The notes beneath the pieces are model-generated. The model searched no databases, was not told the DNA's origin, and saw nothing but the letters and a program-made list of their open reading frames with translations. Position numbers and translations under genes: made by a program. A stretch of 64,000 nt of DNA from AP-15 sp963755435 (lineage in GTDB: Bacteria; Pseudomonadota; Alphaproteobacteria; ATCC43930; CGMCC-115725): positions 62,001 to 126,000 of the forward strand of contig CAVWJX010000003.1 in assembly GCA_963755435.1 (NCBI GenBank), read 5' to 3'. This document shows positions 1-7,867 of this stretch, piece by piece. The number at the start of each line of letters is the position of its first letter. Position 1 is the first letter of the stretch.

Positions 1-1151
1 CGCCCTGGGACCCCTCGCACCATTTCTTCCGCATGTTCGCGCAGATCAACCACGGCAAGATGGACCGCTTCGTGGCCCTTGCGCTCGGCGGCAAGCACGT
101 GTTTTTCGACAAGGGCGCGGGCGGAAACCCGACCGCGATGATGTTGGCCCAGTCGACGCCGTCGGGCGCGGTGCTCGGCTACTATACGCGGGACGATCTG
201 CCCCACTACCATCATCTCGCCGACGAATACGTACTGTTTGACCATTTCTTCCAGGCGATGTCGGGCGGCTCGACCGGGAACGCGCTCTATCTCGCGGCGG
301 CGCGCTCGGCGCAGCGGTCAAAGCCGCCGGCGGCCAAGATCGGCAGCCTGAGCCCGCCGGTGTTCGATCGGCCCTATGACAAGGCTGGAATATTGATCAA
401 CGACGTGGCGCCGCTGAACGGCCCGACCGAGACCTATATGGGGCCGCTCGAGCTGGCGGCGCCGCCCGACGAGCAGACTTATCCGAATATCGGCGATCGG
501 CTCGATGCCGCCTCGCTCGGCTGGGCCTGGTACAATGAGGGCTGGAACGCGGTCAAGCCATGGGCCTTGAAGACCGCCTTTGGCCCCGGCGACGGCTCGG
601 TCGTCATCGACACGCCGGCGCTTTACGTGTCGCACCATAACCCGTTCCAATACTATCCGAGCTGGTTCGCCAATGTTAAAGCCGGCCATATCCGCGACAG
701 CTCGGATTTCTTTGAAGATCTGAAGAGCGCCCGTCTGCCGCCGGTGTCGTTTATCAAGGCGACCGGGGCACATGACGAGCACCCGGCGGATTCGGCGCCA
801 CGCTGGGGCGAGGCGTGGGTCATGGGCGTGCTGAAGGCGCTCGGCGACAGCCCGCTTTGGGGCAAGAGCGCGGTCGTCATCACCTATGACGAAGGCGGCG
901 GCTTCTGGGACCATGTGGCGCCGCCGACGCCCGACGCCTATGGCTGCGGCACCCGCATCCCGGCGCTGTTGATCAGCCCGTGGGCACGGCGCGGCCATAT
1001 CGACCACCGCATCGCCGACACCACTTCGATCCTGGCGCTGATCGAAGCCCGGTTCGGCCTCGCGCCGCTGCAGCAGCGCGACGCGCGCGCCTATAATCTG
1101 CTCGACGGCCTCGATTTTAGTCAAAAGCCCCGCGCCCCCTCTTTCGGCTGA
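1..1151 (+). CDS. Phosphoesterase family protein (phospholipase C / acid phosphatase type), 5' end outside window
   Basis: The frame is open from base 3, so the N-terminus lies outside the window; 382 residues are visible, and the first ATG at 33 is internal. The protein belongs to the phosphoesterase family (bacterial phospholipase C and acid phosphatase AcpA, alkaline-phosphatase fold), which hydrolyses phosphate esters, usually outside the cytoplasm. Family marks that are visible: an SGGSTGNALYLAA segment in the first third, a TGAHDEHPADSAP segment near residue 255, and the metal-binding block ITYDEGGGFWDHVAPP near residue 300, followed by RIPALLISPWARRG. Whether the substrate is a phospholipid or a simple phosphomonoester cannot be told from sequence. 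Any signal peptide would be upstream of the window. The next gene, coaBC, is 302 bases away and looks unrelated. Confidence 0.85.
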   Translation, partial: PWDPSHHFFRMFAQINHGKMDRFVALALGGKHVFFDKGAGGNPTAMMLAQSTPSGAVLGYYTRDDLPHYHHLADEYVLFDHFFQAMSGGSTGNALYLAAARSAQRSKPPAAKIGSLSPPVFDRPYDKAGILINDVAPLNGPTETYMGPLELAAPPDEQTYPNIGDRLDAASLGWAWYNEGWNAVKPWALKTAFGPGDGSVVIDTPALYVSHHNPFQYYPSWFANVKAGHIRDSSDFFEDLKSARLPPVSFIKATGAHDEHPADSAPRWGEAWVMGVLKALGDSPLWGKSAVVITYDEGGGFWDHVAPPTPDAYGCGTRIPALLISPWARRGHIDHRIADTTSILALIEARFGLAPLQQRDARAYNLLDGLDFSQKPRAPSFG

Positions 1152-1453
1152 GGCCAGGTGCCCTCCGAGGCTGGCATCGCCGCGGGGCCTCCTCATGTTG
1201 CTCGCCCCGCGGCCGCGGGGGGCCTCGCCCAACGCCACCATGCTTTCGCTCATGTCGCAACCAGCGTCGGGCGGGTTGAGCGAAAGCATCACCCACCGCT
1301 TCGGGCCATGGTGGCGGGTGTCGCTGGGCTGCGCGCGGCTCTAAGAAACTGACGCCGGGCCGGTGCGGCCGTGGGGCCGACCCGCGTTCGTCCTCGCCCT
1401 CGTCGCCGCGCGGTAGCATACTCGCGCTGGCGAATGGCGGCGGAGGACCGGGG
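1152..1453. other. Intergenic region with nested inverted repeats, upstream of coaBC
   Basis: These 302 bases hold no convincing gene. They contain two overlapping inverted repeats (listed separately) and a short GC-rich palindromic patch around 1204-1220. The last bases carry the coaBC ribosome binding site GGAGGA at 1442-1447, six bases before the TTG start. The coaBC promoter presumably lies here, but I cannot pick out -35/-10 boxes with confidence. Confidence 0.5.
1233..1316. repeat. Nested inverted repeats with mutually exclusive pairings
   Basis: ATGCTTTCGCTCA at 1240-1252 is repeated inverted, 13 of 13 bases, as TGAGCGAAAGCAT at 1277-1289. CGCCACCATG at 1233-1242 is repeated inverted, 10 of 10, as CATGGTGGCG at 1307-1316. 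The two left arms share ATG, so in RNA the two stems would overlap at the base. It could be a terminator without a T-run, a regulatory leader for coaBC, or a decayed mobile-element end. The repeats are seen; any function is inference. Confidence 0.6.
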
Positions 1454-2662
1454 TTGCTGCACGATCGGCGCATCCTGTTGATCATCTCGGGCGGGATCGC
1501 GGCCTATAAGAGCCTCGACCTCATTCGCCGGCTGCGCGAGCGCGGGGCGGCGGTGCGCGCGATCATGACTGCCGCGGCGACGCATTTTGTGACCCCGCTG
1601 TCGGTCGCCTCGCTCAGCGAGGACAAGGTCTACACCGATCTGTGGTCGCTGACCGACGAGAGCGAGATGGGCCATATCCGCCTGTCGCGCGAGGCCGAGC
1701 TGATCGTCGTGGCCCCGGCCAGCGCCGATTTGATCGCGCGCATGGCCGCTGGCTTGGCGGACGATCTGGCGACGACAACGCTCCTCGCCTCGGATAAGCC
1801 TGTGCTGTTAGCTCCGACGATGAATTTGATGATGTGGGCGCACCCGGCGACCCAGGCCAACCTGGCGACTTTGGACGCGCGCGGAGTGGTGCGGGTCGGG
1901 CCGGGCTCGGGCGAATTGGCCTGCGGCGAGGTCGGCTCGGGCCGCATGGCCGAGCCGCTGGAAATCGTCGCGGCGATCGAGGGAATGCTGACCAAGGGCA
2001 CGCAACTTGCCGGCCGGCGGGCGCTGGTAACGAGCGGGCCGACCCGCGAGCCGATCGACCCGGTGCGCTATCTCTCGAACCACTCCTCGGGCAAGCAGGG
2101 CCATGCGATCGCCGCGGCACTCGCCAGGTTCGGCGCCGAGACGGTGCTGGTCTCGGGTCCGACGCAGGAGCCGCCGCCGCCGGGCGTCCGGCTGGTCCCG
2201 GTCGAGACCGCGGTTGAGATGCTGGCCGCGTGCGAGGCGGCACTGCCGGTCGATGTCGCGGTGATGGCGGCGGCGGTCGCCGATTGGCGGGTCGAGCAGG
2301 TGGCCGGGCACAAGCTGAAAAAAGATGGCGGCGGCCCGCCATTGCTGCGTCTCGCCGAAAACCCCGACATCCTCGCCCGGATCGCCCAGCGCGCCAACGA
2401 CCGGCCACGATTGGTCGTGGGCTTTGCCGCTGAGACTGACGACCTCGTCGCCAACGCCCGCGCCAAGCGCGTCAGGAAGTGCTGCGACTGGATCCTCGCC
2501 AACGACGTCTCGGTCGGCAGCGGCACCTTTGGCGGCGAGCGAAACACGATCCACCTGGTCGATGAGGCAGGCGTCGAGGACTGGCCGGCGATGACCAAGC
2601 GCGAGGTCGCCGTGCGCCTCGCCGACCGAATCGCCTCGGCCCTCGTTCGCGCGTTGCGATGA
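1454..2662 (+). CDS. coaBC: Bifunctional phosphopantothenoylcysteine decarboxylase / phosphopantothenate-cysteine ligase
   Basis: This cytoplasmic enzyme carries out two successive steps of coenzyme A synthesis: CTP-dependent ligation of cysteine to 4'-phosphopantothenate (CoaB) and FMN-dependent decarboxylation to 4'-phosphopantetheine (CoaC). The 402-residue length is normal. The N-terminal flavoprotein domain opens with ILLIISGGIAAYKSLDLIRR, carries the catalytic-His segment GHIRLS near residue 75 and PTMNLMMW, and has the Cys loop GELACGEVGSGRM near residue 155. The C-terminal ligase domain has SNHSSGKQGHAIA near residue 210 and AAVADWRVEQVAGHKLKK near residue 275. The start is TTG at 1454, chosen because GGAGGA sits six bases upstream and the conserved N-terminus begins at once. 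It is monocistronic as far as can be seen; the downstream Rrf2 gene begins 115 bases later. Confidence 0.95.
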   Translation: MLHDRRILLIISGGIAAYKSLDLIRRLRERGAAVRAIMTAAATHFVTPLSVASLSEDKVYTDLWSLTDESEMGHIRLSREAELIVVAPASADLIARMAAGLADDLATTTLLASDKPVLLAPTMNLMMWAHPATQANLATLDARGVVRVGPGSGELACGEVGSGRMAEPLEIVAAIEGMLTKGTQLAGRRALVTSGPTREPIDPVRYLSNHSSGKQGHAIAAALARFGAETVLVSGPTQEPPPPGVRLVPVETAVEMLAACEAALPVDVAVMAAAVADWRVEQVAGHKLKKDGGGPPLLRLAENPDILARIAQRANDRPRLVVGFAAETDDLVANARAKRVRKCCDWILANDVSVGSGTFGGERNTIHLVDEAGVEDWPAMTKREVAVRLADRIASALVRALR

Positions 2663-2777
2663 GGGCCGGCATTCCGCAGCATCGGCGACCGGTATCGAGG
2701 TCGCTTGTCGAGAGCGTCCGGCGCAACGAAACTCGGGCATCGAGATCTGATGAGCCTTTGGCCGCGATCCGCGTGAC

Positions 2778-3233
2778 ATGGTTCGGCTGACCAAGAAACT
2801 CTTATTCGCGATCGAGGCGGTGCTCGACATCGCCTATAATGGCGGGCTGGTCCCGGTGCGCTCGGCCGAGATTACCGAGCGCCAGGGCATTCCGCGCCGC
2901 TATCTCGAGCCGGTTTTGCAGGAACTGGTGCGGCACGGGATCCTACTGGGGATTCGCGGGCCCTCCGGCGGCTATCGCCTGGCGCGCGAGCGGCGCCTGG
3001 TCAGCCTCGGCGATATCGTGCGCACGGTGCGCGGGCTCGAGACCGCCGAGGACCCGATCAGCGACCCGGCCGGCAGCGCTCTCGGCCATCGGGTCGTGCG
3101 CCCATTATGGCTCGAACTGCAGGAGGAGATGATGCAGCGGCTCGACCGGCTCACCCTCGACGATCTGTGCAGCCGGGCGCACCAGGCCGGCATCCCCGGC
3201 CGCGCGACCGAGTTCAGCGATTTCGAGATTTGA
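2778..3233 (+). CDS. Rrf2 family transcriptional regulator
   Basis: A 151-residue winged-helix DNA-binding protein of the Rrf2 family. The opening RLTKKLLFAIEAVLDIAYN, the recognition-helix region EITERQGIPRRYLEPVLQEL (residues about 30-50) and the wing LGIRGPSGGYRLARE (about 57-71) are typical. It has a single cysteine (DDLCSR, near residue 131) and lacks the three clustered cysteines that bind Fe-S in IscR, NsrR or RsrR, so it is probably not an iron-sulfur sensor. It lies 76 bases upstream of cysK on the same strand. CymR-type members of this family control cysteine synthesis together with CysK, so a role in cysteine or sulfur regulation is a reasonable inference from context, but it is not shown. 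Confidence 0.85.
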   Translation: MVRLTKKLLFAIEAVLDIAYNGGLVPVRSAEITERQGIPRRYLEPVLQELVRHGILLGIRGPSGGYRLARERRLVSLGDIVRTVRGLETAEDPISDPAGSALGHRVVRPLWLELQEEMMQRLDRLTLDDLCSRAHQAGIPGRATEFSDFEI

Positions 3234-3309
3234 GGCGAACCCCGGCTCGTTGCGCCCTTTCGTCGGCGCGCCTAAATGAACCACGCAGGCTTTATGGGAG
3301 AATGATCTA

Positions 3310-4287
3310 ATGGACACCGCCAGCACGACAAATTCCCACAGTGCGGAGTTTCGCGGCCGGGTCTATGACAGCATCGTCGAGACGATCGGCGCGACCCCGC
3401 TAGTCCGTCTGCATCGGCTGGCGCGAGAGGCCGGAGCCAAGGCCGATATCCTGGCGAAATGCGAGTTCTTCAACCCGCTCGCCTCGGTCAAGGACCGCAT
3501 CGGCGTAGCGATGGTCGCCGCCGCCGAAGCCGCCGGGAAAATCAAGCCCGGCACCGTGCTGGTCGAGCCAACCTCGGGCAATACCGGGATAGCACTCGCC
3601 TTTGTCTGCGCCGCCAAGGGCTATCGGCTGATACTGACCATGCCCGACAGCATGTCGATGGAGCGGCGCAAGATGCTGCTGCTGCTCGGCGCCGAGCTCG
3701 AGCTGACCCCGGCGGCGCAGGGCATGAAGGGCGCGATCGCCAAGGCCGAGGAGATCGCCCGGTCCCTGCCGGACGCGTTCATCCCACAGCAATTCCAGAA
3801 CCCGGCAAACCCGGAAGTCCATCGCCGCACCACCGCCGAGGAGATTTGGAAGGATACCGGCGGGAAGGTCGATGTGGTGGTCAGCGGGGTCGGCACCGGT
3901 GGGACCCTGACCGGCGTCGGCTCGGTTTTGAAGCCGCGCAAGCCCGGGCTCAAAATGATCGCGGTCGAGCCGGAGGATAGCGCCGTCCTTTCGGGCGGCC
4001 CGCCGGGACCACACCGGATCCAGGGGCTCGGCGCCGGCTTCATTCCAGATATTCTCGACACCAAGCTGATCGACGAGGTCGTGCGCATCGGCAACGACAC
4101 CGCGATGCGCACCGCGCGCGAGGCGGCCCGGCTCGACGCGCTGACCGTCGGGATCTCGTCGGGGGCGGCACTCGCCGCGGCTCTGGAGGTCGGCAAGCGC
4201 CCCGAGATGGCCGGCAAGACGATCGTCGTGGTGCTGCCGGACTTCGCCGAGCGCTATCTATCGACAGCACTGTTCGAGGGCCTCTGA
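3310..4287 (+). CDS. cysK: Cysteine synthase (O-acetylserine sulfhydrylase)
   Basis: A cytoplasmic PLP enzyme that replaces the acetyl group of O-acetyl-L-serine with sulfide to give L-cysteine. It has 325 residues, the usual length. The PLP lysine is in NPLASVKDRIG near residue 55, the substrate loop is PTSGNTGIAL near residue 85, and the phosphate-binding glycine loop is VSGVGTGGTLTGVG near residue 195; the C-terminus carries GISSGAALAAAL. ATG at 3310 follows GGGAGA at about 3297. The preceding Rrf2 gene probably regulates it. The sequence alone cannot decide between CysK and CysM; the canonical substrate loop favours CysK. Confidence 0.95.
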   Translation: MDTASTTNSHSAEFRGRVYDSIVETIGATPLVRLHRLAREAGAKADILAKCEFFNPLASVKDRIGVAMVAAAEAAGKIKPGTVLVEPTSGNTGIALAFVCAAKGYRLILTMPDSMSMERRKMLLLLGAELELTPAAQGMKGAIAKAEEIARSLPDAFIPQQFQNPANPEVHRRTTAEEIWKDTGGKVDVVVSGVGTGGTLTGVGSVLKPRKPGLKMIAVEPEDSAVLSGGPPGPHRIQGLGAGFIPDILDTKLIDEVVRIGNDTAMRTAREAARLDALTVGISSGAALAAALEVGKRPEMAGKTIVVVLPDFAERYLSTALFEGL

Positions 4288-4357
4288 CAGGCTGCTGATC
4301 GATCGAGGTGGGTGTTCATTTCCGAGGAGCGGGCGCGCGGCGCGGCATCTCAGCAGG

Positions 4358-5281
4358 TTAGCGCCCTCCGAAAGGCCACCAACTCCGCCGGGGTGTTCCT
4401 CTATCGGCACCCCGGTAACCTGCCCCCCATTTCCGACCCTCGCGATACCCGTGCTCGAGCCAGTGGGCGTTCGGGTCCGTGCCAGCAGCGGCGACATCGG
4501 GGTTCAGCGCAAGATAGGCCGCGGGATCAAAGTCGACAGGCACTTCCAGCTTGGACGGTTGCACGAGCGACCAAATGCTGTCGCCATCTCGTACGTCGAA
4601 ATGCCCAAACCCGGTCGCACAGAACACAGCCTCCAAATCTTCCGCGCTGTAAAAGTGGTGCCAGTGTCCAACATTTTGGTTTAATTGTTTTTGAACTTCG
4701 TCTCGCCAGGCGGCCCTGGTTTCTAGGTGGTTCCGCAAATGCTTTACGCCGAGAAGGTGAATGACGGCGTATCCATCCTCCTTCAATAGTCTAAGAATTT
4801 GGAAAAACAAGTTAAAGACAAAAGGTTTGGGAACATGTTGCAACGACGCCACACTATAAACAAGATCCAGTGAACGTTCTGGCAGCGGTACATAAATCCC
4901 ATCGTAATGAAGAAACGAAAATATCGAATTCCCGATTAGGCGAGATTGCGCCCGCGCGATCATGTTTTCAGCAATGTCAAGGCCGATTATCTGAGCAGGC
5001 GCTATTTTGCGTTGGCGACACCCTCTTTCCATCGCCTCCATAATATAGCCCATCCCGCTGCCGATTTCCATAATCGACGCACCAGTCTTCGGGCGTGCTT
5101 AAGGAAACAAACCGAAAATCTGATCGACGTAGGACTGGCCTCGAGCCGCGAGCTTTTGAGGAGGGACGTCATCATGTATCCGAAGGTTGACATCTTCCGA
5201 GGTCTCTTCGGGATCGTTCCATATTCGAGCAGCCGCAGCTAGATCGCTTTCGGTTCGCATTTCCTTATCCACGTCGGTCAT
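4358..5281 (-). pseudogene. SAM-dependent methyltransferase of the polysaccharide cluster, interrupted by an in-frame TAA
   Basis: Read from ATG 5281 the frame gives an N-terminal part (60 residues, ending QSYVDQIFGLFP), then TAA at 5101-5099, then continues in the same frame as ARPKTGASIMEIGSGMGY, the SAM-binding glycine motif. The rest is a class I methyltransferase ending with a short repeat, FDPAAYLALNPDVAAAG, of the kind found in proteins of surface glycan synthesis. Without the stop it would be about 307 residues. It is the last gene of the sugar cluster, 25 bases after the SDR gene, and probably methylates a nucleotide sugar or glycan. Codon use from about 4600 to 5270 is visibly AT-richer than its neighbours, which suggests transfer. 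Translation could restart at ATG 5071, but that would omit the N-terminal domain. A nonsense mutation and a sequencing error fit equally well. Confidence 0.75.
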
Positions 5282-5306
5282 CGGCAAGCTGCCTGGGGAT
5301 GCCGGC

Positions 5307-6221
5307 CTACCTGGCGTAATACCGAGCGATGCCGTCCCAGGCGGCGGTCTCGCTCCAGCCCGGAGCCTGCGCCTGCTCGGTGTTGATCCGCACCAGCGGC
5401 TCGGAGAAGTCGGTCTGCGGCGACAACGACACGCGGCAATCGAGGCTTGTCCGCCGCCCGATCTCGCGCGCGAACCGCTCGGCGAAGGCGCCCTGCGTCT
5501 CGACATAGCCGCTGGGATTGGCGCGCGCAAACCCAGGACCCGCAGCGGTCCGCTCGGCAAAAACCGCGTAAGCGCCGGCTAACAGATCGACATGGATGTT
5601 GTCCCGCACATAGGCCGGGGTCCGCACCTCGGCCATCTGCCCGGCCTGCCACTGGCGCATCAGATAGGCGCAGAAGCGCGGCTCCTCGAACGGGCCGAAC
5701 GGGTTGGAGATGACGAATTTTCCCATCGCGAGGCCGATTTCCTCGCACCGGAACCGGACCAATTGGGCGGTCATGCCCTTCGACAGTCCGTAAGGAGAGA
5801 ACGCGCGCAGCGGGGTCGTCCCGGCGCCCTCGTCGGCCTCGAAGACGCTGCCGGTCAAGACGACACCGCGCAGGCCGCGCATCGCCCGCAGCACCTCGGC
5901 AAGGCTGCGCGTGTTGGCGCCGAGCGCGCCGGCCACGTCGAACCCGGCCGAGCGATAATCACCGACCTGGGCCGAGTGGTGGCATAAGAGGTCCCAGCTG
6001 CCGGAGCGGCACAGGTCGAGAAATCGCTGATCGCCGAAACTCAGGCCGAACGCGCACGCGGCGACATCGCCAAGCGCGATCACCCGGGCCGCGCGCGGGC
6101 CGTCGCGATAATCCTCGCGCGACTGGCGTAGCGGGGTGGTCACCTGATGTCCCGCCCGATGCAACGCGCGGGCAAACCAGAGACCGGTGAACGAGCTCGC
6201 CCCGGTCAACAGGATATTCAC
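5307..6221 (-). CDS. NAD-dependent epimerase/dehydratase (extended SDR), sugar-nucleotide biosynthesis
   Basis: A 304-residue extended short-chain dehydrogenase/reductase acting on a nucleotide sugar. The Rossmann motif is the slightly unusual TGASSFTG at residues 6-13, and the catalytic Tyr/Lys pair is YGLSK near residue 144. The conserved ISNPFGPFEEPRF segment follows near residue 170. The start is GTG at 6221, overlapping the stop of the upstream epimerase gene by four bases (GTGA), so translation is probably coupled. It lies between the RfbC-like epimerase and the methyltransferase, which points to a late reductase or epimerase step on a deoxy-sugar. The exact substrate cannot be read from the sequence. 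Confidence 0.85.
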   Translation of the reverse strand: MNILLTGASSFTGLWFARALHRAGHQVTTPLRQSREDYRDGPRAARVIALGDVAACAFGLSFGDQRFLDLCRSGSWDLLCHHSAQVGDYRSAGFDVAGALGANTRSLAEVLRAMRGLRGVVLTGSVFEADEGAGTTPLRAFSPYGLSKGMTAQLVRFRCEEIGLAMGKFVISNPFGPFEEPRFCAYLMRQWQAGQMAEVRTPAYVRDNIHVDLLAGAYAVFAERTAAGPGFARANPSGYVETQGAFAERFAREIGRRTSLDCRVSLSPQTDFSEPLVRINTEQAQAPGWSETAAWDGIARYYAR

Positions 6222-6784
6222 GAGCAGCCCCGCAGCGCAGCCGCAATCGGGCCGGCCGGGTCAAAATCGGGCCATTCGCGATCCTTGGCCGACATCTCGA
6301 CCGGGGCCAGCGGCCAATCGATGGCAAAACTCGGATCGTCGAAGCGGACTCCGCGTTCGCATTGCGGCGCGTAGAAGGCGCTGACCAGATAAAGCGCCTC
6401 GGTATCGTCGCCAAGGGTGATAAAGCCGTGGGCAAAGCCCCGCGGCACATACATCATCAGCCGATTGTCGGCGGTCAGGTCGGCGCCGAACCATTTGAGG
6501 TAGGTCGGGCTGTCGGGCCGCAGATCGACGATCACGTCGTGAAGCGCGCCGCGAATGCAGCGCACCAGTTTGACCTCGGCCGCCGGCGGCAGCTGGAGGT
6601 GCATGCCGCGCAGGGTACCGCGGCCGGCGGTCAGCGAGTTGTTGACCTGGACGAACCGGGTTTCGAGCCCGGCGGCCGCGAATTCCTGCTCGCAGAAAAA
6701 CCGGGCAAAAAAACCGCGATGGTCGCCGCGCTTTTCGAGCTCGATCAGATAGGTGCCAGCGAGCGGGGTCGGGACGAACTTCAC
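6218..6784 (-). CDS. dTDP-4-dehydrorhamnose 3,5-epimerase family protein
   Basis: A 188-residue cupin-fold RmlC/RfbC-family enzyme that epimerises C3 and/or C5 of a nucleotide-bound 4-keto-6-deoxy sugar. Family marks: DHRGFFARFFCEQEFAAAG near residue 21, VQVNNSLTAGRGTLRGMHLQ (the His of the catalytic pair is in RGMH) near residue 45, and VPRGFAHGFITLGDDTEALY near residue 113. The start is GTG at 6784, overlapping the preceding SDR stop (GTGA), and its own stop overlaps the next GTG the same way. No rfbA, rfbB or rfbD is in the window and the pyrophosphorylase present is the CDP type, so the substrate may be a CDP-linked rather than a dTDP-linked sugar. I therefore give no rfbC symbol. Confidence 0.88.
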   Translation of the reverse strand: MKFVPTPLAGTYLIELEKRGDHRGFFARFFCEQEFAAAGLETRFVQVNNSLTAGRGTLRGMHLQLPPAAEVKLVRCIRGALHDVIVDLRPDSPTYLKWFGADLTADNRLMMYVPRGFAHGFITLGDDTEALYLVSAFYAPQCERGVRFDDPSFAIDWPLAPVEMSAKDREWPDFDPAGPIAAALRGCS

Positions 6785-7851
6785 GCGGCCAGGCCTTTGG
6801 CCGGATCGGGCCGCCAGCGCAACGATGGCGACAGCAACCCATCGGCAATCAGCCGATCGAGCGTCTTCAGGCGGATTAGCGACGAATTGCGGAAATCGCC
6901 GTCGGCGAAATTCATGTTGGCCAGACCGCGCTGCAGGCGGCCGACGCTGTCGGCAAGGGTACTGAGCGGCTGATGCTTGGGAGCCAGCTCGCGAAACAGC
7001 GAAAAATCGACGCGGTACGAGCGCTTGTCGGGCGGCGCTTCGCGATTGATCGAAACCCGCGTTCCCGGGGCCGCCTGAGCCACTGCCTCGGCCAGGTCCT
7101 TGACCTGGTAGTTCCAGGCGTCCGAGCCGGCATTGACCGACAGCACGGTGCCGCCCGCGGCGGTCTGGCGGGCGATTGCCCATTCGATCGCACGGGCCAT
7201 GTCGCTGACATCGATCAGCGGGCGCCAGGGTGTCCCATCCGAGAGCACCGTGATCTCACCGGTGGCGAGCGCGCAGGCGACAAAGTCGTTAAGGACGAGG
7301 TCGAGCCGCAGCCGGTCGCTCATGCCGCAGGCGGTGGCAAAGCGCAGGCAGGTGACGGCCATGCCATCGGCGTTCATGCCGGCGAGCGCCCGCTCGGTCG
7401 CCACCTTGGAGCGCGCATAGGCGGTCAGCGGGTTGACTTCGTCGTTCTCGCGTCGCGGACCGCCTTCGGCAAACCCGTAGATCGAGCACGACGAGGCGAA
7501 GACGAAGGCGCGAACCCCGGCGTCGCCGGCGAGGCGGGCCAGCCGGACGCTCGCCTGGGCATTGATCTCATCGGTGACAGCTTCGAACCGGTTGCCCATC
7601 GGGTCGTTCGACACCGCCGCCAGATGCACGACCGCGTCGATTCCGTCGAGCAGCGCCGGCGGGAAATCGCGCACGTCGCCGTAGTGCTGGCGGGTGATCA
7701 GGGTCTCGGGCAGAACCTTGGCGTCGGTCAGGCAATGCGCGAACCAGCCGGCGTCGTAGCCGATGATTTCGGCCGCCGGCATGACCCTGCGCAAGTGGCG
7801 GACCAGGGTCGAGCCGACATACCCGCAATTGCCGGTGATCAGGATGCGCAT
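6781..7851 (-). CDS. NAD-dependent epimerase/dehydratase (extended SDR), sugar-nucleotide biosynthesis
   Basis: A 356-residue extended SDR. The nucleotide-binding motif TGNCGYVGS is at residues 6-14, and VHLAAVSNDPMGNRFE follows near residue 70. FASSCSIYGFAEGG is near residue 110, and the catalytic YARSK near residue 140. The C-terminal part is typical of nucleotide-sugar 4,6-dehydratases and epimerases. ATG at 7851 follows rfbF by 16 bases, and the stop overlaps the next start (GTGA). It probably works on the nucleotide sugar derived from the RfbF product. It does not carry the TGHTGFKGSW-type start expected of a classical CDP-glucose 4,6-dehydratase (RfbG), so that activity should not be assumed. 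Confidence 0.85.
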   Translation of the reverse strand: MRILITGNCGYVGSTLVRHLRRVMPAAEIIGYDAGWFAHCLTDAKVLPETLITRQHYGDVRDFPPALLDGIDAVVHLAAVSNDPMGNRFEAVTDEINAQASVRLARLAGDAGVRAFVFASSCSIYGFAEGGPRRENDEVNPLTAYARSKVATERALAGMNADGMAVTCLRFATACGMSDRLRLDLVLNDFVACALATGEITVLSDGTPWRPLIDVSDMARAIEWAIARQTAAGGTVLSVNAGSDAWNYQVKDLAEAVAQAAPGTRVSINREAPPDKRSYRVDFSLFRELAPKHQPLSTLADSVGRLQRGLANMNFADGDFRNSSLIRLKTLDRLIADGLLSPSLRWRPDPAKGLAA

Positions 7852-7867
7852 CGGACGGACGCTGCCG

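Noticed and set aside
4312..4764. Plus-strand open frame of 150 codons opposite the methyltransferase
   Set aside because: It has no motif and lies over the well-recognised C-terminal region of the minus-strand gene.
5099..5101. Stop-codon recoding (selenocysteine or pyrrolysine) in the methyltransferase
   Set aside because: The codon is TAA, not TGA or TAG, and no recoding element is visible.
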